A stretch of 64,000 nt of DNA from DATFKA01 sp042095835 (GCA_042095835.1 JBELML010000004.1:1-64000), one strand, 5' to 3'; positions 1 through 8,863 are shown, counted from the stretch's first letter. Made by a program: numbers and translations. Notes: generated from the letters alone by a model not told the origin.

Positions 1-54
1 AGTAGCCTTAAAAGATGTTTTTGATAGCCCAACAAGGAAACTTTAAACAGCTTC

Positions 55-91
55 GGTGTATTACTGGCGGTAGAGCCGCTGGTAATACACC
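55..91 (-). terminator. Stem-loop just past the DUF434 gene
   Basis: Arms 55-70 and 76-91 pair over 16 bases with two G-T wobbles around a 5-base loop. The hairpin begins three bases beyond the stop codon of the minus-strand DUF434 gene, so it is probably its terminator or 3' stabilising structure. No clear T tract follows on the minus strand, so the termination role is inferred. Confidence 0.55.
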
Positions 92-94
92 AAA

Positions 95-823
95 CTATAC
101 TTCAATTAAATTATAATCTTTGAGGTGGTGATCGACCAAGTCTGCTCCCAGGTTATACCATTGTTTGCACTCATTGAGTATCCATCCGTCGGCAGTAATT
201 ACGACTGCTTCGCTTTGGGCGAGTACTTTATCTGGCTCGTATACCAAATCAATATCCCAATTGAAATTATTGGCTGTGCTTATCTGGTAGAGCATGGTTT
301 TGAGGCGGCCACTATTAGAGACGGGCTGATCGAAATACCAATGCGCTTTTGCTACCTGTAGTCCTTGTAATACCTCTCCAATCAAATGAATGGCGGGTTC
401 TGTTTTTTGGACGCGTTTGTAGGAACCGTGCACACTCGAAACATCTCGCATGGTGCCATCTCTACCTCTAAAAATATAGGCGCCAGAAAGGGCACTTTCG
501 AGGAGGATTAATAAATTAAATCCATCGATTTCTACTTTTTTTCCAGCCATCTCTTCTTTTTCGAGCTCTTTAGTTTTGCGATTAGCGAGGTCTTGTTCGC
601 TGACGTAGATGCGGCGTATAGCGTGTCGTTGGCGCTTATTGAGGCGATAGCGATTGCCCACGATTTCTAGAGAAGATTTTTCAGCATAACCACGACTGCG
701 GAGAAAGCAAAGATCGTCAACCGCTTCTCGGAAGATAGGATGCCACTTGGTAGCAAAGAGCTTATCATCATTGGGTTGTTTGCCGCGGTTTCGAGTTGTC
801 AAATTGCATGGATTAGGTAACAA
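95..823 (-). CDS. DUF434 domain protein (COG2454-like)
   Basis: A 242-residue protein of unknown biochemical function. The N-terminal part (about residues 12-75) has the DUF434 pattern: NRGKQPNDD, a KWHP segment, then 'SRGYAEKSSLEIVGNRYRLNKRQR'-type text (KSSLEIVGNRY is the core). The second half (about 95-240) contains IDGFNLLILLESAL, a GRDGTMRD loop and a late ITADGWIL segment, a layout resembling PIN/NYN-type nuclease folds, although that is inference. No signal peptide or membrane helix is visible, so it is probably cytosolic. No ATG is available at the front: the start must be TTG at 823 or TTG at 802. A promoter-like TACATTG overlaps 821-827 on the minus strand, which would favour 802. 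The gene stands alone, divergent from the next one. Confidence 0.75.
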   Translation of the reverse strand: MLPNPCNLTTRNRGKQPNDDKLFATKWHPIFREAVDDLCFLRSRGYAEKSSLEIVGNRYRLNKRQRHAIRRIYVSEQDLANRKTKELEKEEMAGKKVEIDGFNLLILLESALSGAYIFRGRDGTMRDVSSVHGSYKRVQKTEPAIHLIGEVLQGLQVAKAHWYFDQPVSNSGRLKTMLYQISTANNFNWDIDLVYEPDKVLAQSEAVVITADGWILNECKQWYNLGADLVDHHLKDYNLIEV

Positions 824-989
824 TGTAGTAAAACAATAATTTACACAAAAGTTCCGACATCAGAGGTAGCGACTTTTTGTTATTCATCTTAAAATTCTAT
901 AATTTCATATATAATAATCCAGATTGCTCGTTGGGTTGTTATATTTAAGTCTACTGATCATCCAACAATTACTAAAAACTTTACTCCTG

Positions 990-3494
990 ATGAAAAAACT
1001 GGTTCCACTCCTTATTTTTATTATTCTAGCCATTCGTATCGCTGCTCAATCTCCTGGTGAAAAACTGCAAAAGCACCAAGGACAATATCCAGTCGAAAAG
1101 GTCTATATATCGCATGATCTCCCTTTTTATGCACCTGGTGATACGATTTGGTGCGAGGCTTTCTTGGTAGATGGCCGAGAACATCGGATATTTGATGGAG
1201 AACCCATCCTCTACGTCGATTGGTACAATACAGAGAATGAATGCGCTCGCTCTTTTACCCTTAAAATAAAAGAAGGTACTGCTGCCTTCGAGATACCCAC
1301 TAGCCTGAGAGATTCTCTGGGCACTCATTATATTAGAGCCTATACTCAATACCAAAAGAACTTTGATAGTACCTATCATTTTCAAAAACCTATTTTACTG
1401 ACTATCGGAGATGCGCCACCACAGGAGCTCGCCAAAAGCCAAGACTTTTCTATACAATTCTTTCCAGAAGGCGGCTATGCCATAGAAAATCTGAATAATA
1501 AAATTGCGATTAAGGCACTCAATCAGGACGGCGATCCCATCGCTGTCGAGGGGATTCTCAGAAATAAAGCAGGTGAAACATTGCAGGCGGTCAAGGCCGT
1601 ACATGAAGGTATAGGGGTCTTTGGCCTCAATCCTCAGCCAGGAGATCGCTATCAATTAGTAGCCAATTATCAAGGGAAGGAAAAAATATTTGATCTCCCA
1701 GATCCACTACCTAAGGGCTATATGCTTTCGGTTAATAATCGCTCCGCTGACTATATAGAACTCACCATTATGGCCAGCGCTGGCACGTCTCTCAATGGAA
1801 CAGATATTGTGGGGCATCTAAGGGGGCAAGTGTTCTTCCAGCAAACGATCAATAAGGACAATGGCTACAAAGTACGTCTACCAAAGAACAAAATTCCAAG
1901 TGGTATTATCCATCTGACTTTATTTGATGCTCAAGATAGACCCGTAGCTGAAAGACTGTGTTACAATGCGAACCTAGCTGAAAAAGTAGATATTAACACC
2001 CTTACAGATAAAGAAGTCTACACCAATAAAGAACCTATCCAGCTGGATGTTCGAGCAGCACGCTCAGTAGGAGACTTATCTGGTAAGTATACGGTCAGCG
2101 TTTACAATGGATCTTTGGTAAAAGACCAAGAGCTAGGTATGACCATACAAAACTATCTACTGCTACAATCAGATTTAAAAGGACATATTTCCAATATTGA
2201 TCAGTATTTTAAAGATGAATCGACCAAGTCAAGGGTACTACTTGACTATGTGATGATGACCCACGCTTGGCGGAGGTTTGATTGGCAAGAAGTACTGCGT
2301 GATCAGCTGCCTTCCATTCTTTATCCTCCTGAACAAACTATTAGCTTTGCTGGAAGAGTGACTAAAAAAGGAAGTAAAAACCCAGTCAAAGCAGATGTAT
2401 TCCTGAATGTATTATCTCAGGAGCAATTCTCCTCAACAAACCTGACAACGGAGGACGATGGGCTTTTCTACTTTAAAGGCTATCAGTTTATGGATACTAC
2501 GGAGCTGGTTATTCTGGCCAATATCTATAATGCTAAAAAGAAAGGGAAACAAAAAGGTGGTGAAGCGAAGCGATCTGGCAATAAAAATGTCGAGATAGAA
2601 CTGCTGAAGCTCCATGAACAATCTTTCGCACCCCAACCAGGATACATTCCTACCTTTGAAGAAATGAGTATGGCTTATGCAAAAGCAGTAGAAGATAAAC
2701 GAACCGTAGATGCTGCTTATAGTGGTTTGATTAAAGCAGATATCAACGAGGTGACTGTAGAAGCTAATCGACTTTCCCTGCGTCAAGAAAGAATTAACAA
2801 CCTAAAAGCGGAGTATAGGAAACGGGGGCTGGTATTCTCGCCTTCTTCCAAGAAAGTATTCTTAGATGACCTCCCCAACAAAGGACAAAACTTTCAAGAT
2901 TTCTATGAGCTGATTGGCTCAATGGTCCCTGGGGTCCAAGTCGATCGTAGCCAAATCGGAAATAAACGACTCTTTCTAAGTAATGTTAATGTCCGAATCA
3001 CTACCGATGTACAACCTGCCATTTTGGTGATCGATGGTATGACCATTAATACCGCTCTAGGTGGAGTGCCTCCTCCATTGGTGCCACTCGATATCCAAAC
3101 GGTCGATGTCATCAGTCCTATCCAGGCAAGCCAGATTTATGGGGAGCAGGCGATTGGTGGAGCCATCGTTATTCTTACTAGAGAGGAGGCCGTCGCTATA
3201 GGCGATCAGTCTCTGGTTAATAGAAAAGGTACACTAAATATTACGCATCCCGGATTCTATGCCGCCCGTACTTTCTATACGCCTGATTATTCCAAGCCAT
3301 TAGGCCCGAATCCCAAGCCAGATCTTAGGAATACCCTCTACTGGAACCCTGAAGTTCAACTCAGTGATTCAGGTCAAAAGTTGAAATTTTATGCAGGAGA
3401 TCAAAGTGGTATCTTTAAAATCAAAATTGAAGGCCTTACCAAAGATGGGGTGCCTTTTGTACATTGGGATACCTTTGAAGTGCAGGCGCAGTAG
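990..3494 (+). CDS. Secreted MG2-domain protein with TonB-receptor plug domain
   Basis: An 834-residue envelope protein. The ATG at 990 is preferred over an upstream in-frame alternative start at 924 because it puts a signal peptide (KKLVPLLIFIILAIRIAAQ) at the very N-terminus. Residues about 30-140 contain VEKVYISHD, FYAPGDTIWCEAFLVD, typical of macroglobulin-like MG2 modules in Bacteroidota; a second beta-rich module starts with FFPEGGYAI. A CarboxypepD-like segment follows (ISFAGRVTKKGSKNPVKA). The last third holds a TonB plug-like region (LIGSMVPGVQVD, AILVIDGMTIN, GEQAIGGAIVILT). No outer-membrane barrel follows the plug, so this is not a complete transporter. Such barrel-less plug proteins are a recognised Bacteroidota family, but the substrate is unknown. 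It may act at the periplasmic face of the outer membrane. Confidence 0.8.
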   Translation: MKKLVPLLIFIILAIRIAAQSPGEKLQKHQGQYPVEKVYISHDLPFYAPGDTIWCEAFLVDGREHRIFDGEPILYVDWYNTENECARSFTLKIKEGTAAFEIPTSLRDSLGTHYIRAYTQYQKNFDSTYHFQKPILLTIGDAPPQELAKSQDFSIQFFPEGGYAIENLNNKIAIKALNQDGDPIAVEGILRNKAGETLQAVKAVHEGIGVFGLNPQPGDRYQLVANYQGKEKIFDLPDPLPKGYMLSVNNRSADYIELTIMASAGTSLNGTDIVGHLRGQVFFQQTINKDNGYKVRLPKNKIPSGIIHLTLFDAQDRPVAERLCYNANLAEKVDINTLTDKEVYTNKEPIQLDVRAARSVGDLSGKYTVSVYNGSLVKDQELGMTIQNYLLLQSDLKGHISNIDQYFKDESTKSRVLLDYVMMTHAWRRFDWQEVLRDQLPSILYPPEQTISFAGRVTKKGSKNPVKADVFLNVLSQEQFSSTNLTTEDDGLFYFKGYQFMDTTELVILANIYNAKKKGKQKGGEAKRSGNKNVEIELLKLHEQSFAPQPGYIPTFEEMSMAYAKAVEDKRTVDAAYSGLIKADINEVTVEANRLSLRQERINNLKAEYRKRGLVFSPSSKKVFLDDLPNKGQNFQDFYELIGSMVPGVQVDRSQIGNKRLFLSNVNVRITTDVQPAILVIDGMTINTALGGVPPPLVPLDIQTVDVISPIQASQIYGEQAIGGAIVILTREEAVAIGDQSLVNRKGTLNITHPGFYAARTFYTPDYSKPLGPNPKPDLRNTLYWNPEVQLSDSGQKLKFYAGDQSGIFKIKIEGLTKDGVPFVHWDTFEVQAQ

Positions 3495-3507
3495 GATTGT
3501 GTCCTAC
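3491..3507 (+). repeat. Short hairpin GTAGGA...TCCTAC over the stop codon
   Basis: Six-base arms (3491-3496 and 3502-3507) flank a 5-base loop and overlap the TAG stop of the plug-domain gene. The same arms recur between accB and accC (9439-9444 and 9453-9458). Function unknown; a weak terminator or a small repeat is possible. Confidence 0.4.
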
Positions 3508-3600
3508 CTCAATGAAACACTGTAGAGCCATCGAGTCTCATGGCTATTTATATGATTTTGTGGGAATAGCAGCCACTTTAAACTACAAATAGGATTACTT

Positions 3601-4182
3601 ATGCAAGAACCAAAAATTACGATCAAAACTAAGGAGCTGCTGTCTGATAACTGGTACCATCTCTACAAGTACACCTATGAGTACGAATTCTCAGAAGGGG
3701 AGAGTGAAACCCAAATTCGAGAGGCTTATGATCGGGGGAATGGTGCGACGATTCTACTTTATAATGCTACTAAAAAGACGGTCATTCTAACTCGGCAGTT
3801 TCGCCTCCCGACCTATGTGAATGGGAATGATTCGGGAATGCTGATTGAAGCTTGTGCGGGTTTATTAGATAAAGATAATCCAGAAGATTGTATCCGCAAG
3901 GAAGCTATTGAAGAAACGGGCTACGAAGTCACCAATGTGCGTAAAGTATTCGAATCTTATATGTCGCCAGGTTCAGTAACAGAGATTCTTTATTTCTTTG
4001 TAGCAGAATACGATGAGAGTATGAAAGTCTCAGCAGGAGGAGGCCTGGCTGAGGAGCAAGAGAATATTGAGGTCTTGGAGTATGATTTCGAAACGGCTTA
4101 TGCTATGATAGCTAGCGGTGCGATCAAGGATGGAAAAACGATTATGCTTTTACAATACGCCAAACTGAACCAATTGGTGTAG
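3601..4182 (+). CDS. nudK: NUDIX hydrolase, GDP-mannose pyrophosphatase NudK family
   Basis: A 193-residue cytosolic Nudix hydrolase. The family cleaves GDP-mannose to GMP and mannose-1-phosphate. The Nudix region at residues 83-108 (EACAGLLDKD, then RKEAIEETGY) and the downstream block FESYMSPGSVTE with FFVAEYDE match the diagnostic NudK pattern closely, including KEAIEETG, which carries the metal-binding glutamates. Length matches the family (about 190). The gene lies about 106 bases after the plug-domain gene and 100 bases before lspA, in the same direction, with no clear coupling. Confidence 0.92.
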   Translation: MQEPKITIKTKELLSDNWYHLYKYTYEYEFSEGESETQIREAYDRGNGATILLYNATKKTVILTRQFRLPTYVNGNDSGMLIEACAGLLDKDNPEDCIRKEAIEETGYEVTNVRKVFESYMSPGSVTEILYFFVAEYDESMKVSAGGGLAEEQENIEVLEYDFETAYAMIASGAIKDGKTIMLLQYAKLNQLV

Positions 4183-4282
4183 GATAGTACACCGTGTACT
4201 GGTCTTGTGAAATCATTCTTTTATAGACTGCATTTTTATCCCTCCAGAAAAAAAACGATTTTTGTCGGCAAATCAAAAAGCA

Positions 4283-4765
4283 ATGTTGAAGAAACGAGTT
4301 CTTATCCTTTTATTGGCAGGTGGTTTGGCAGTTTTATTAGATCGATGGACAAAAATTTGGGCTGTAAATGAACTAAGAGGTTCAGGAAGCTTTGAATACT
4401 TGGGAGGCTTCTTGGAGCTCAAGTATGCAGAGAATACCGGTGCTTTTTTAAGCCTAGGTTCTGGCCTCAATGATAATTTGAGATACTGGATATTGACGAT
4501 TTTACCTATTTTGGTATTATTATATGTTCTTTACTTCATTTTATTCAATCGCCAAATCGATACCTGGCAGGTTACAGCATTTAGTCTTATATTAGGTGGT
4601 GGTGCCAGCAATATTGTAGATCGGTTTATGGAAGGCAAGGTGGTTGATTTTTTATTATTGCGGGCCTTTGGTTTGCATACGGGTATTTTTAACATTGCCG
4701 ACGTAGCCATAATGGTAGGACTGTTTATGATGATTGTGGCTATGTTTTGGAATACGAAGAAATAA
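4283..4765 (+). CDS. lspA: Lipoprotein signal peptidase (signal peptidase II)
   Basis: A 160-residue inner-membrane aspartyl protease that removes the signal peptide from prolipoproteins after diacylglyceryl transfer. Four hydrophobic segments are visible (about residues 5-22, 66-88, 97-112 and 138-157). The family blocks are present: YAENTGAFLSLG, SNIVDRFMEGKVVDF with the catalytic Asp at about 113, and FNIADVA with the second catalytic Asp at about 140. The ATG at 4283 is preferred to an in-frame TTG at 4262, which would add seven polar residues. Several lipobox proteins in this window (at 34.1, 35.5, 41.4, 55.2 and 57.5 kb) are expected substrates. Confidence 0.95.
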   Translation: MLKKRVLILLLAGGLAVLLDRWTKIWAVNELRGSGSFEYLGGFLELKYAENTGAFLSLGSGLNDNLRYWILTILPILVLLYVLYFILFNRQIDTWQVTAFSLILGGGASNIVDRFMEGKVVDFLLLRAFGLHTGIFNIADVAIMVGLFMMIVAMFWNTKK

Positions 4766-4927
4766 AAATGCCCAGCTTCAGGTAGTTTTCGGAACAACTA
4801 TATGTCGGCTTCCAGATGTATCTATTGTTTTTTATCCTGTACATTGAAAAAGAAATATAAGTTAGTAAATAGCATCTTTACCCTAAGTGCATTATAATTA
4901 GATTGGATAATAGAAAATTAGAGAAAT

Positions 4928-5239
4928 ATGGCTTCAAGTAGCTTCAAGGAATTAATAAAATCCGAAAAACCAGTCATTCTAGATTTTTACGCAGATTGGT
5001 GCGGCCCCTGCAAAATGCAAGGCCCCATTCTTAATAATTTGAAAAAAGAATTAGGAGATGCCGTGAAAGTAGTGAAAATCGATGTGGATAAAAATCAGAC
5101 GCTTTCTAATAAATTGGGTATTCGCAGTATACCGACCATCCTGATTTTCCAGAATGGAGAGTTGAAGTGGCAAGGAGCTGGTGTACAAACCCAAAGTACC
5201 CTTACTCAGCAAATAGGAGCGCTTACAGCGTCTGTATAA
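4928..5239 (+). CDS. trxA: Thioredoxin
   Basis: A 103-residue cytosolic thioredoxin, the usual length for the family. It reduces protein disulfides through the active-site pair Cys25/Cys28 in WCGPC. The fold markers VILDFYADWCGPCK, VKIDVDKNQ and the cis-proline loop RSIPTILIFQNGE are present. There is no signal peptide, so it acts in the cytoplasm and is not a periplasmic TlpA-type protein. It sits between lspA and a symporter gene, and the neighbours give no specific partner. Confidence 0.95.
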   Translation: MASSSFKELIKSEKPVILDFYADWCGPCKMQGPILNNLKKELGDAVKVVKIDVDKNQTLSNKLGIRSIPTILIFQNGELKWQGAGVQTQSTLTQQIGALTASV

Positions 5240-5249
5240 AGGTAGGACT

Positions 5250-5280
5250 TTCTATTAGCTCAAAAAGTCTGTTATATTTG
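5250..5280 (+). promoter_or_regulatory. Candidate Bacteroidota promoter for the symporter gene
   Basis: TATATTTG at 5273-5280 matches the Bacteroidota -7 consensus TAnnTTTG and lies 20 bases before the ATG at 5300. The matching -33 element is weak (a T-rich patch near 5249-5251), so this is a moderate call. Confidence 0.5.
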
Positions 5281-5299
5281 TCCATACAACGGACAAATT

Positions 5300-6814
5300 A
5301 TGATCGAGCAATTGACACCTGGTCTTATCCTGATCATCATAGTAGCATACTTCCTACTATTGATCACCATCTCCTTTATTACAAGTAGAGGGGCGGATAA
5401 TAATACTTTCTTTTTAGCAGGGCGCAAATCGCCCTGGTTGCTAGTCGCTATTGGTATGATTGGTGCTACCCTCTCCGGGGTCACCTTTATCTCTACACCA
5501 GGTGTGATCGGAGGAGATGGCCTGAATAAAGCCTACTCCTATATGCAAATGGTGATGGGTTATTTCCTAGGATATATCGTCATCGCACATGTCCTGTTGC
5601 CCTTGTACTATCGGATGCAGCTCACTTCTATTTATGCCTATCTAGGAGAGCGATTTGGACCCTATTCGTATAAGATTGGTTCTGCCTTTTTTCTGTTGTC
5701 AAGAATTATTGGAGCGTCGCTGCGCCTGTATTTGGTGGCTTTAGTGCTACACTCTTTTGTCTTAGGACCATTTGGTATTTCTTTTGCACTTACAGTACTG
5801 GTGACCATCGTGCTTATCTGGGTCTATACTTTCCAGGGAGGAATAAAAACCATCGTATGGACAGATACTCTACAGACAACTTTTATGCTTTCGGCGGTGA
5901 TTTTGACTATCATCTACATCTGCAAAGCCTTAGGAATAAGCGTAATGGAGATTCCTGCTACGATCAGAGCAAGTGAGTATAGCCAAGTCTTTTTCTTTGA
6001 CGGAGGGTGGAATGATCCCAATAATTTTTTCAAACAGTTTATTAGCGGTATCCTGATCACGATCGTCATGACTGGCTTAGATCAGGATATGATGCAGAAA
6101 AACTTGACCTGCCGAAGCCTGAAAGACGCGCAGAAGAATATGTACACCTTCAATATTGTACTTGTCTTTGCGAACCTGATGTTTATCACCTTGGGCGCTT
6201 TACTTTATATCTTTATCCAAGAGGTGCAACCCGACCTATTTAGCCAATACCCAGAGATGCTCAGCTCCAGAGATCAGGTCTATCCGAGGATTGCCCTGGA
6301 GTTTTTACCACCCATTGTAGGTATCTTTTTCATCCTTGGTATTATTGCCGCTGCTTACTCAAGTGCAGATTCTGCCCTGACCTCCTTAACTACTGCCTTT
6401 TGTATCGATTTCTTGGATTTTGAGAAAAGGCAAGCGACAGAAAGTGAGCAAATTCTACGGCGTACTCGCTTGATCGTACATATTGGTTTTTCGGCTGTCC
6501 TTTTGGTGATCATTTTAGTCGTCAAGCAATTTGCGGACTCCTCTATTCTGAATACATTATTCCGTTGGGCAGGCTATACCTATGGACCCATCCTGGGTTT
6601 GTTTGCCTTTGGTATTATGACCAAGATGAAGATCAAGGACCATTTGGTAATTCCAGTGGCCATTTTTGCGGCCTTGGCCTCTTATTTGGTAGATACCTCT
6701 TCTGCTCAAATCCTGGGTGGTTTCCAATTCGGCTCAACGATTATCTTATTTAATGGTGTTTTGACCTTTTTATTACTGTGGTTAATATCAGAAGGACGTT
6801 CGGCAGAAGCCTGA
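5300..6814 (+). CDS. Sodium:solute symporter (SSS family)
   Basis: A 504-residue polytopic inner-membrane protein with about 13 hydrophobic segments, beginning at residue 7 (LTPGLILIIIVAYFLLLI). Family signatures include FLAGRKSPWLLVAIGMIGATLSG near the N-terminus, an IGASLRLYLV helix, GGIKTIVWTDTLQT, and AAAYSSADSALTSLTTAFC around residues 355-375, which is the sodium-site region of SSS proteins. It should import a small organic solute using the sodium gradient; the substrate cannot be read from the sequence. Its own promoter is suggested just upstream. An NhaC sodium/proton antiporter gene is also in the window (58.9 kb), consistent with a sodium-using lifestyle. Confidence 0.88.
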   Translation: MIEQLTPGLILIIIVAYFLLLITISFITSRGADNNTFFLAGRKSPWLLVAIGMIGATLSGVTFISTPGVIGGDGLNKAYSYMQMVMGYFLGYIVIAHVLLPLYYRMQLTSIYAYLGERFGPYSYKIGSAFFLLSRIIGASLRLYLVALVLHSFVLGPFGISFALTVLVTIVLIWVYTFQGGIKTIVWTDTLQTTFMLSAVILTIIYICKALGISVMEIPATIRASEYSQVFFFDGGWNDPNNFFKQFISGILITIVMTGLDQDMMQKNLTCRSLKDAQKNMYTFNIVLVFANLMFITLGALLYIFIQEVQPDLFSQYPEMLSSRDQVYPRIALEFLPPIVGIFFILGIIAAAYSSADSALTSLTTAFCIDFLDFEKRQATESEQILRRTRLIVHIGFSAVLLVIILVVKQFADSSILNTLFRWAGYTYGPILGLFAFGIMTKMKIKDHLVIPVAIFAALASYLVDTSSAQILGGFQFGSTIILFNGVLTFLLLWLISEGRSAEA

Positions 6815-6893
6815 TTTATTGGTGTAAAAATTTTTAGGATCAAGGGTGAAGCGAATAGTTTTTTATGAGCCCTTTAATTTAGAGAATATCAAC

Positions 6894-6914
6894 TTTAGTA
6901 GATATGCTACTAAA
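6894..6914 (-). terminator. Hairpin followed by A tract (minus-strand terminator shape)
   Basis: TTTAGTAG (6894-6901) pairs perfectly with CTACTAAA (6907-6914), and nine or more A residues follow on the plus strand. Read on the minus strand the T tract precedes the hairpin and does not follow it, so this is not a textbook terminator in either direction. It lies in the spacer before fabH. Confidence 0.25.
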
Positions 6915-6961
6915 AAAAAATACCTTTTGAAAATTTCTTACCTTTCGCCAAATTTTACACC

Positions 6962-6969
6962 TAACTTTG
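6962..6969 (+). promoter_or_regulatory. Candidate -7 element of the fabH promoter
   Basis: TAACTTTG is an exact TAnnTTTG match, followed by C as is common. It lies about 87 bases before the fabH ATG. The -33 element is not clear. If used, it would give a leader of about 80 bases. Confidence 0.5.
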
Positions 6970-7055
6970 CCCTATCGAGTAGCATTGTATTCTACAAAGT
7001 ACATGCCTTGAAGGATCCAAAATAGGATTTGTTCTAACTAATTGAAAGTAGTGTT

Positions 7056-8051
7056 ATGGGAAGAACATTAGCCGCCATTACTGGCGTAAATGCTTGGGTA
7101 CCGGATTATATCCTGACCAATAAGGAACTCGAAACTATGGTGGATACCAACGATGAGTGGATCACCACACGTACCGGTATCAAAGAAAGAAGAATACTTA
7201 AAGGAGAAGGTCAAGGTACCTCCGTCATGGGGATCAATGCCGTAAAAGGCCTTCTGGAAAAAACCAATACCGATCCTTCTGAAATAGAGCTTTTGATCTG
7301 TGCAACGGTGACCCCAGATATGCTCTTTCCGGATACTGCCAACCTGATTGCTAGTGCTACTGGACTTAAGAATGCCTTCTGTTTTGACATCAGTGCAGCC
7401 TGTTCGGGCTTTCTATATGCTTTGACCACCGGTGCGCGCTATGTAGAGTCTGGTATGCATAAAAAAGTCATTGTAGTAGGAGCAGATAAAATGTCTTCGA
7501 TCATCGACTATACTGACCGTACTACCTGCGTTATCTTCGGAGATGGTGGAGGTGCTGTACTACTCGAACCCAGCGAAGATGGACATGGCGTGGTTGATTC
7601 CTTGCACAAATCTGATGGGGCAGGGGTCAAGTACCTACACATGAAAGCGGGTGGCTCAAAATATCCGCCAAGTATAGAAACGGTAACCCAGCGAGAGCAC
7701 TTTGTCTTTCAGAATGGCAAGCCTGTATTTAAAGCGGCCGTATCTGGTATGTCTGATGTCATCAAAAAGGTGATGGCGCGCAATGAGCTAAGTGCCGATG
7801 ATGTCAATTGGGTGGTACCGCATCAAGCGAACAAGCGTATCATTGAGACGGTAGCGAAAATGGCCGACTTCCCAATGGAGCGGGTCATGGTCAATATCCA
7901 TAAATACGGCAATACTACGGCGGGTACGCTACCCTTGTGTCTACACGATTACGAATCACAGCTAAAAAGAGGAGATAATTTAATTCTGACTGCTTTTGGT
8001 GGAGGCTTTACTTGGGGAGCGATTTATGTGAAGTGGGCCTACGGAAATTAG
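7056..8051 (+). CDS. fabH: 3-oxoacyl-ACP synthase III (KAS III)
   Basis: A 331-residue cytosolic thiolase-fold enzyme that condenses acetyl-CoA (or branched acyl-CoA) with malonyl-ACP, starting fatty acid synthesis. The catalytic triad is visible: Cys116 in DISAACSGF, His256 in VVPHQANKR and Asn286 in KYGNTTAG. Length and the opening ITGVNAWVPDYILTN are normal for the family. It precedes efp, accB and accC on the same strand, an order common in Bacteroidota; the plsX and rpmF genes often found upstream are absent here. A separate promoter-like signal follows it, so efp-accBC can probably be transcribed independently. Confidence 0.96.
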   Translation: MGRTLAAITGVNAWVPDYILTNKELETMVDTNDEWITTRTGIKERRILKGEGQGTSVMGINAVKGLLEKTNTDPSEIELLICATVTPDMLFPDTANLIASATGLKNAFCFDISAACSGFLYALTTGARYVESGMHKKVIVVGADKMSSIIDYTDRTTCVIFGDGGGAVLLEPSEDGHGVVDSLHKSDGAGVKYLHMKAGGSKYPPSIETVTQREHFVFQNGKPVFKAAVSGMSDVIKKVMARNELSADDVNWVVPHQANKRIIETVAKMADFPMERVMVNIHKYGNTTAGTLPLCLHDYESQLKRGDNLILTAFGGGFTWGAIYVKWAYGN

Positions 8052-8054
8052 GGA

Positions 8055-8084
8055 TTTGTTAAAATCTATTTTTTCCTATCTTTG
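8055..8084 (+). promoter_or_regulatory. Bacteroidota-type promoter before efp
   Basis: TTTG at 8055-8058 and TATCTTTG at 8077-8084 are separated by 18 bases, a very good match to the -33/-7 pattern (TTTG, about 19 bases, TAnnTTTG). Transcription should start near 8091, leaving a leader of about 205 bases before efp. Confidence 0.65.
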
Positions 8085-8113
8085 CATCGCTTTTTTACGA
8101 AATCAAAGAGCAG

Positions 8114-8255
8114 TTAATGGTTGGATTCTAGGTCGAGCCATTAATATTCCGATGGATTCTATTGTTGCATCGGAAGAAATTAGAGATTTTTTGGCGGCAT
8201 TTGTTCGACTATATTCGCTGACTTGCTTGCCATCTGTGCAGGACAATGCAAGCAA
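8114..8255 (+). promoter_or_regulatory. Structured 5' leader of efp (three hairpins)
   Basis: Three inverted repeats lie between the promoter and efp: TTAATGG/CCATTAA (8114-8120, 8138-8144), CCGATG/CATCGG (8149-8154, 8168-8173) and TTGCTTGC/GCAAGCAA (8223-8230, 8248-8255). The word TGGATTCTA also occurs twice. I recognise no known riboswitch or ribosomal-protein leader. A short open frame across this spacer has no protein-like features. Leader regulation is an inference. Confidence 0.35.
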
Positions 8256-8296
8256 AAAGTCTCATTTTTTATTCATAATACAAGAACCTAATTGTA

Positions 8297-8863
8297 ATGG
8301 CTAGTACTTCTGATATCAGAAATGGCATGTGTATCGAGCACAATCATGATATATTTCAGGTCGTAGAGTTTTTACACGTCAAACCAGGAAAAGGAGCAGC
8401 TTTTGTACGTACAAAGCTAAAGAGTCTGACTACTGGTCGTGTTTTAGATAATACCTTTCCAGCAGGGCACAAAATCCAGGAAGTAAGGGTAGAGCGCAGG
8501 AAGTTTCAATTCCTATATAAAGATGATATGGGCTTTCATTTTATGAATAATGAAACCTATGATCAGGTAGCTTTCCAGGAGAAAATGCTTCCACGTCCTG
8601 ATCTTATTCTAGAAGGTATGAATATCGACGTACTCTACAATGCTGCTACCGATCAGCCGCTGACTGTCGAGATGCCGCAATCTGTTGAGGTGACGGTAAC
8701 TTATACAGAGCCAGGTTTAAAAGGAGATACTGCTACCAATACCTTAAAACCAGCAACTGTAGAAACTGGTGCGGAAGTTAGAGTTCCGCTCTTCATTAAT
8801 GAAGGAGACAAAATCAAAGTTGATTGTTTAACTGGTGCCTACATGGAGCGCGTTAAAAAGTAA
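8297..8863 (+). CDS. efp: Translation elongation factor P
   Basis: A 188-residue protein that binds between the P and E sites of the ribosome and relieves stalling at polyproline stretches. The start STSDIRNGMCIEHN, the tip loop VKPGKGAAFVRTK with the usually modified Lys32, and the C-terminal INEGDKIKVDCLTGAYMERV are all typical, and the length is standard. It is followed by accB after three bases, so the two are translated from one message. A good promoter and an unusually long leader precede it. Confidence 0.96.
   Translation: MASTSDIRNGMCIEHNHDIFQVVEFLHVKPGKGAAFVRTKLKSLTTGRVLDNTFPAGHKIQEVRVERRKFQFLYKDDMGFHFMNNETYDQVAFQEKMLPRPDLILEGMNIDVLYNAATDQPLTVEMPQSVEVTVTYTEPGLKGDTATNTLKPATVETGAEVRVPLFINEGDKIKVDCLTGAYMERVKK

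Noticed and set aside
8056..8304. Short open frame between fabH and efp
   Set aside because: It starts with TTG inside the -33 element of a good promoter, overlaps the efp start and has no protein-like pattern; the region is better explained as a leader.
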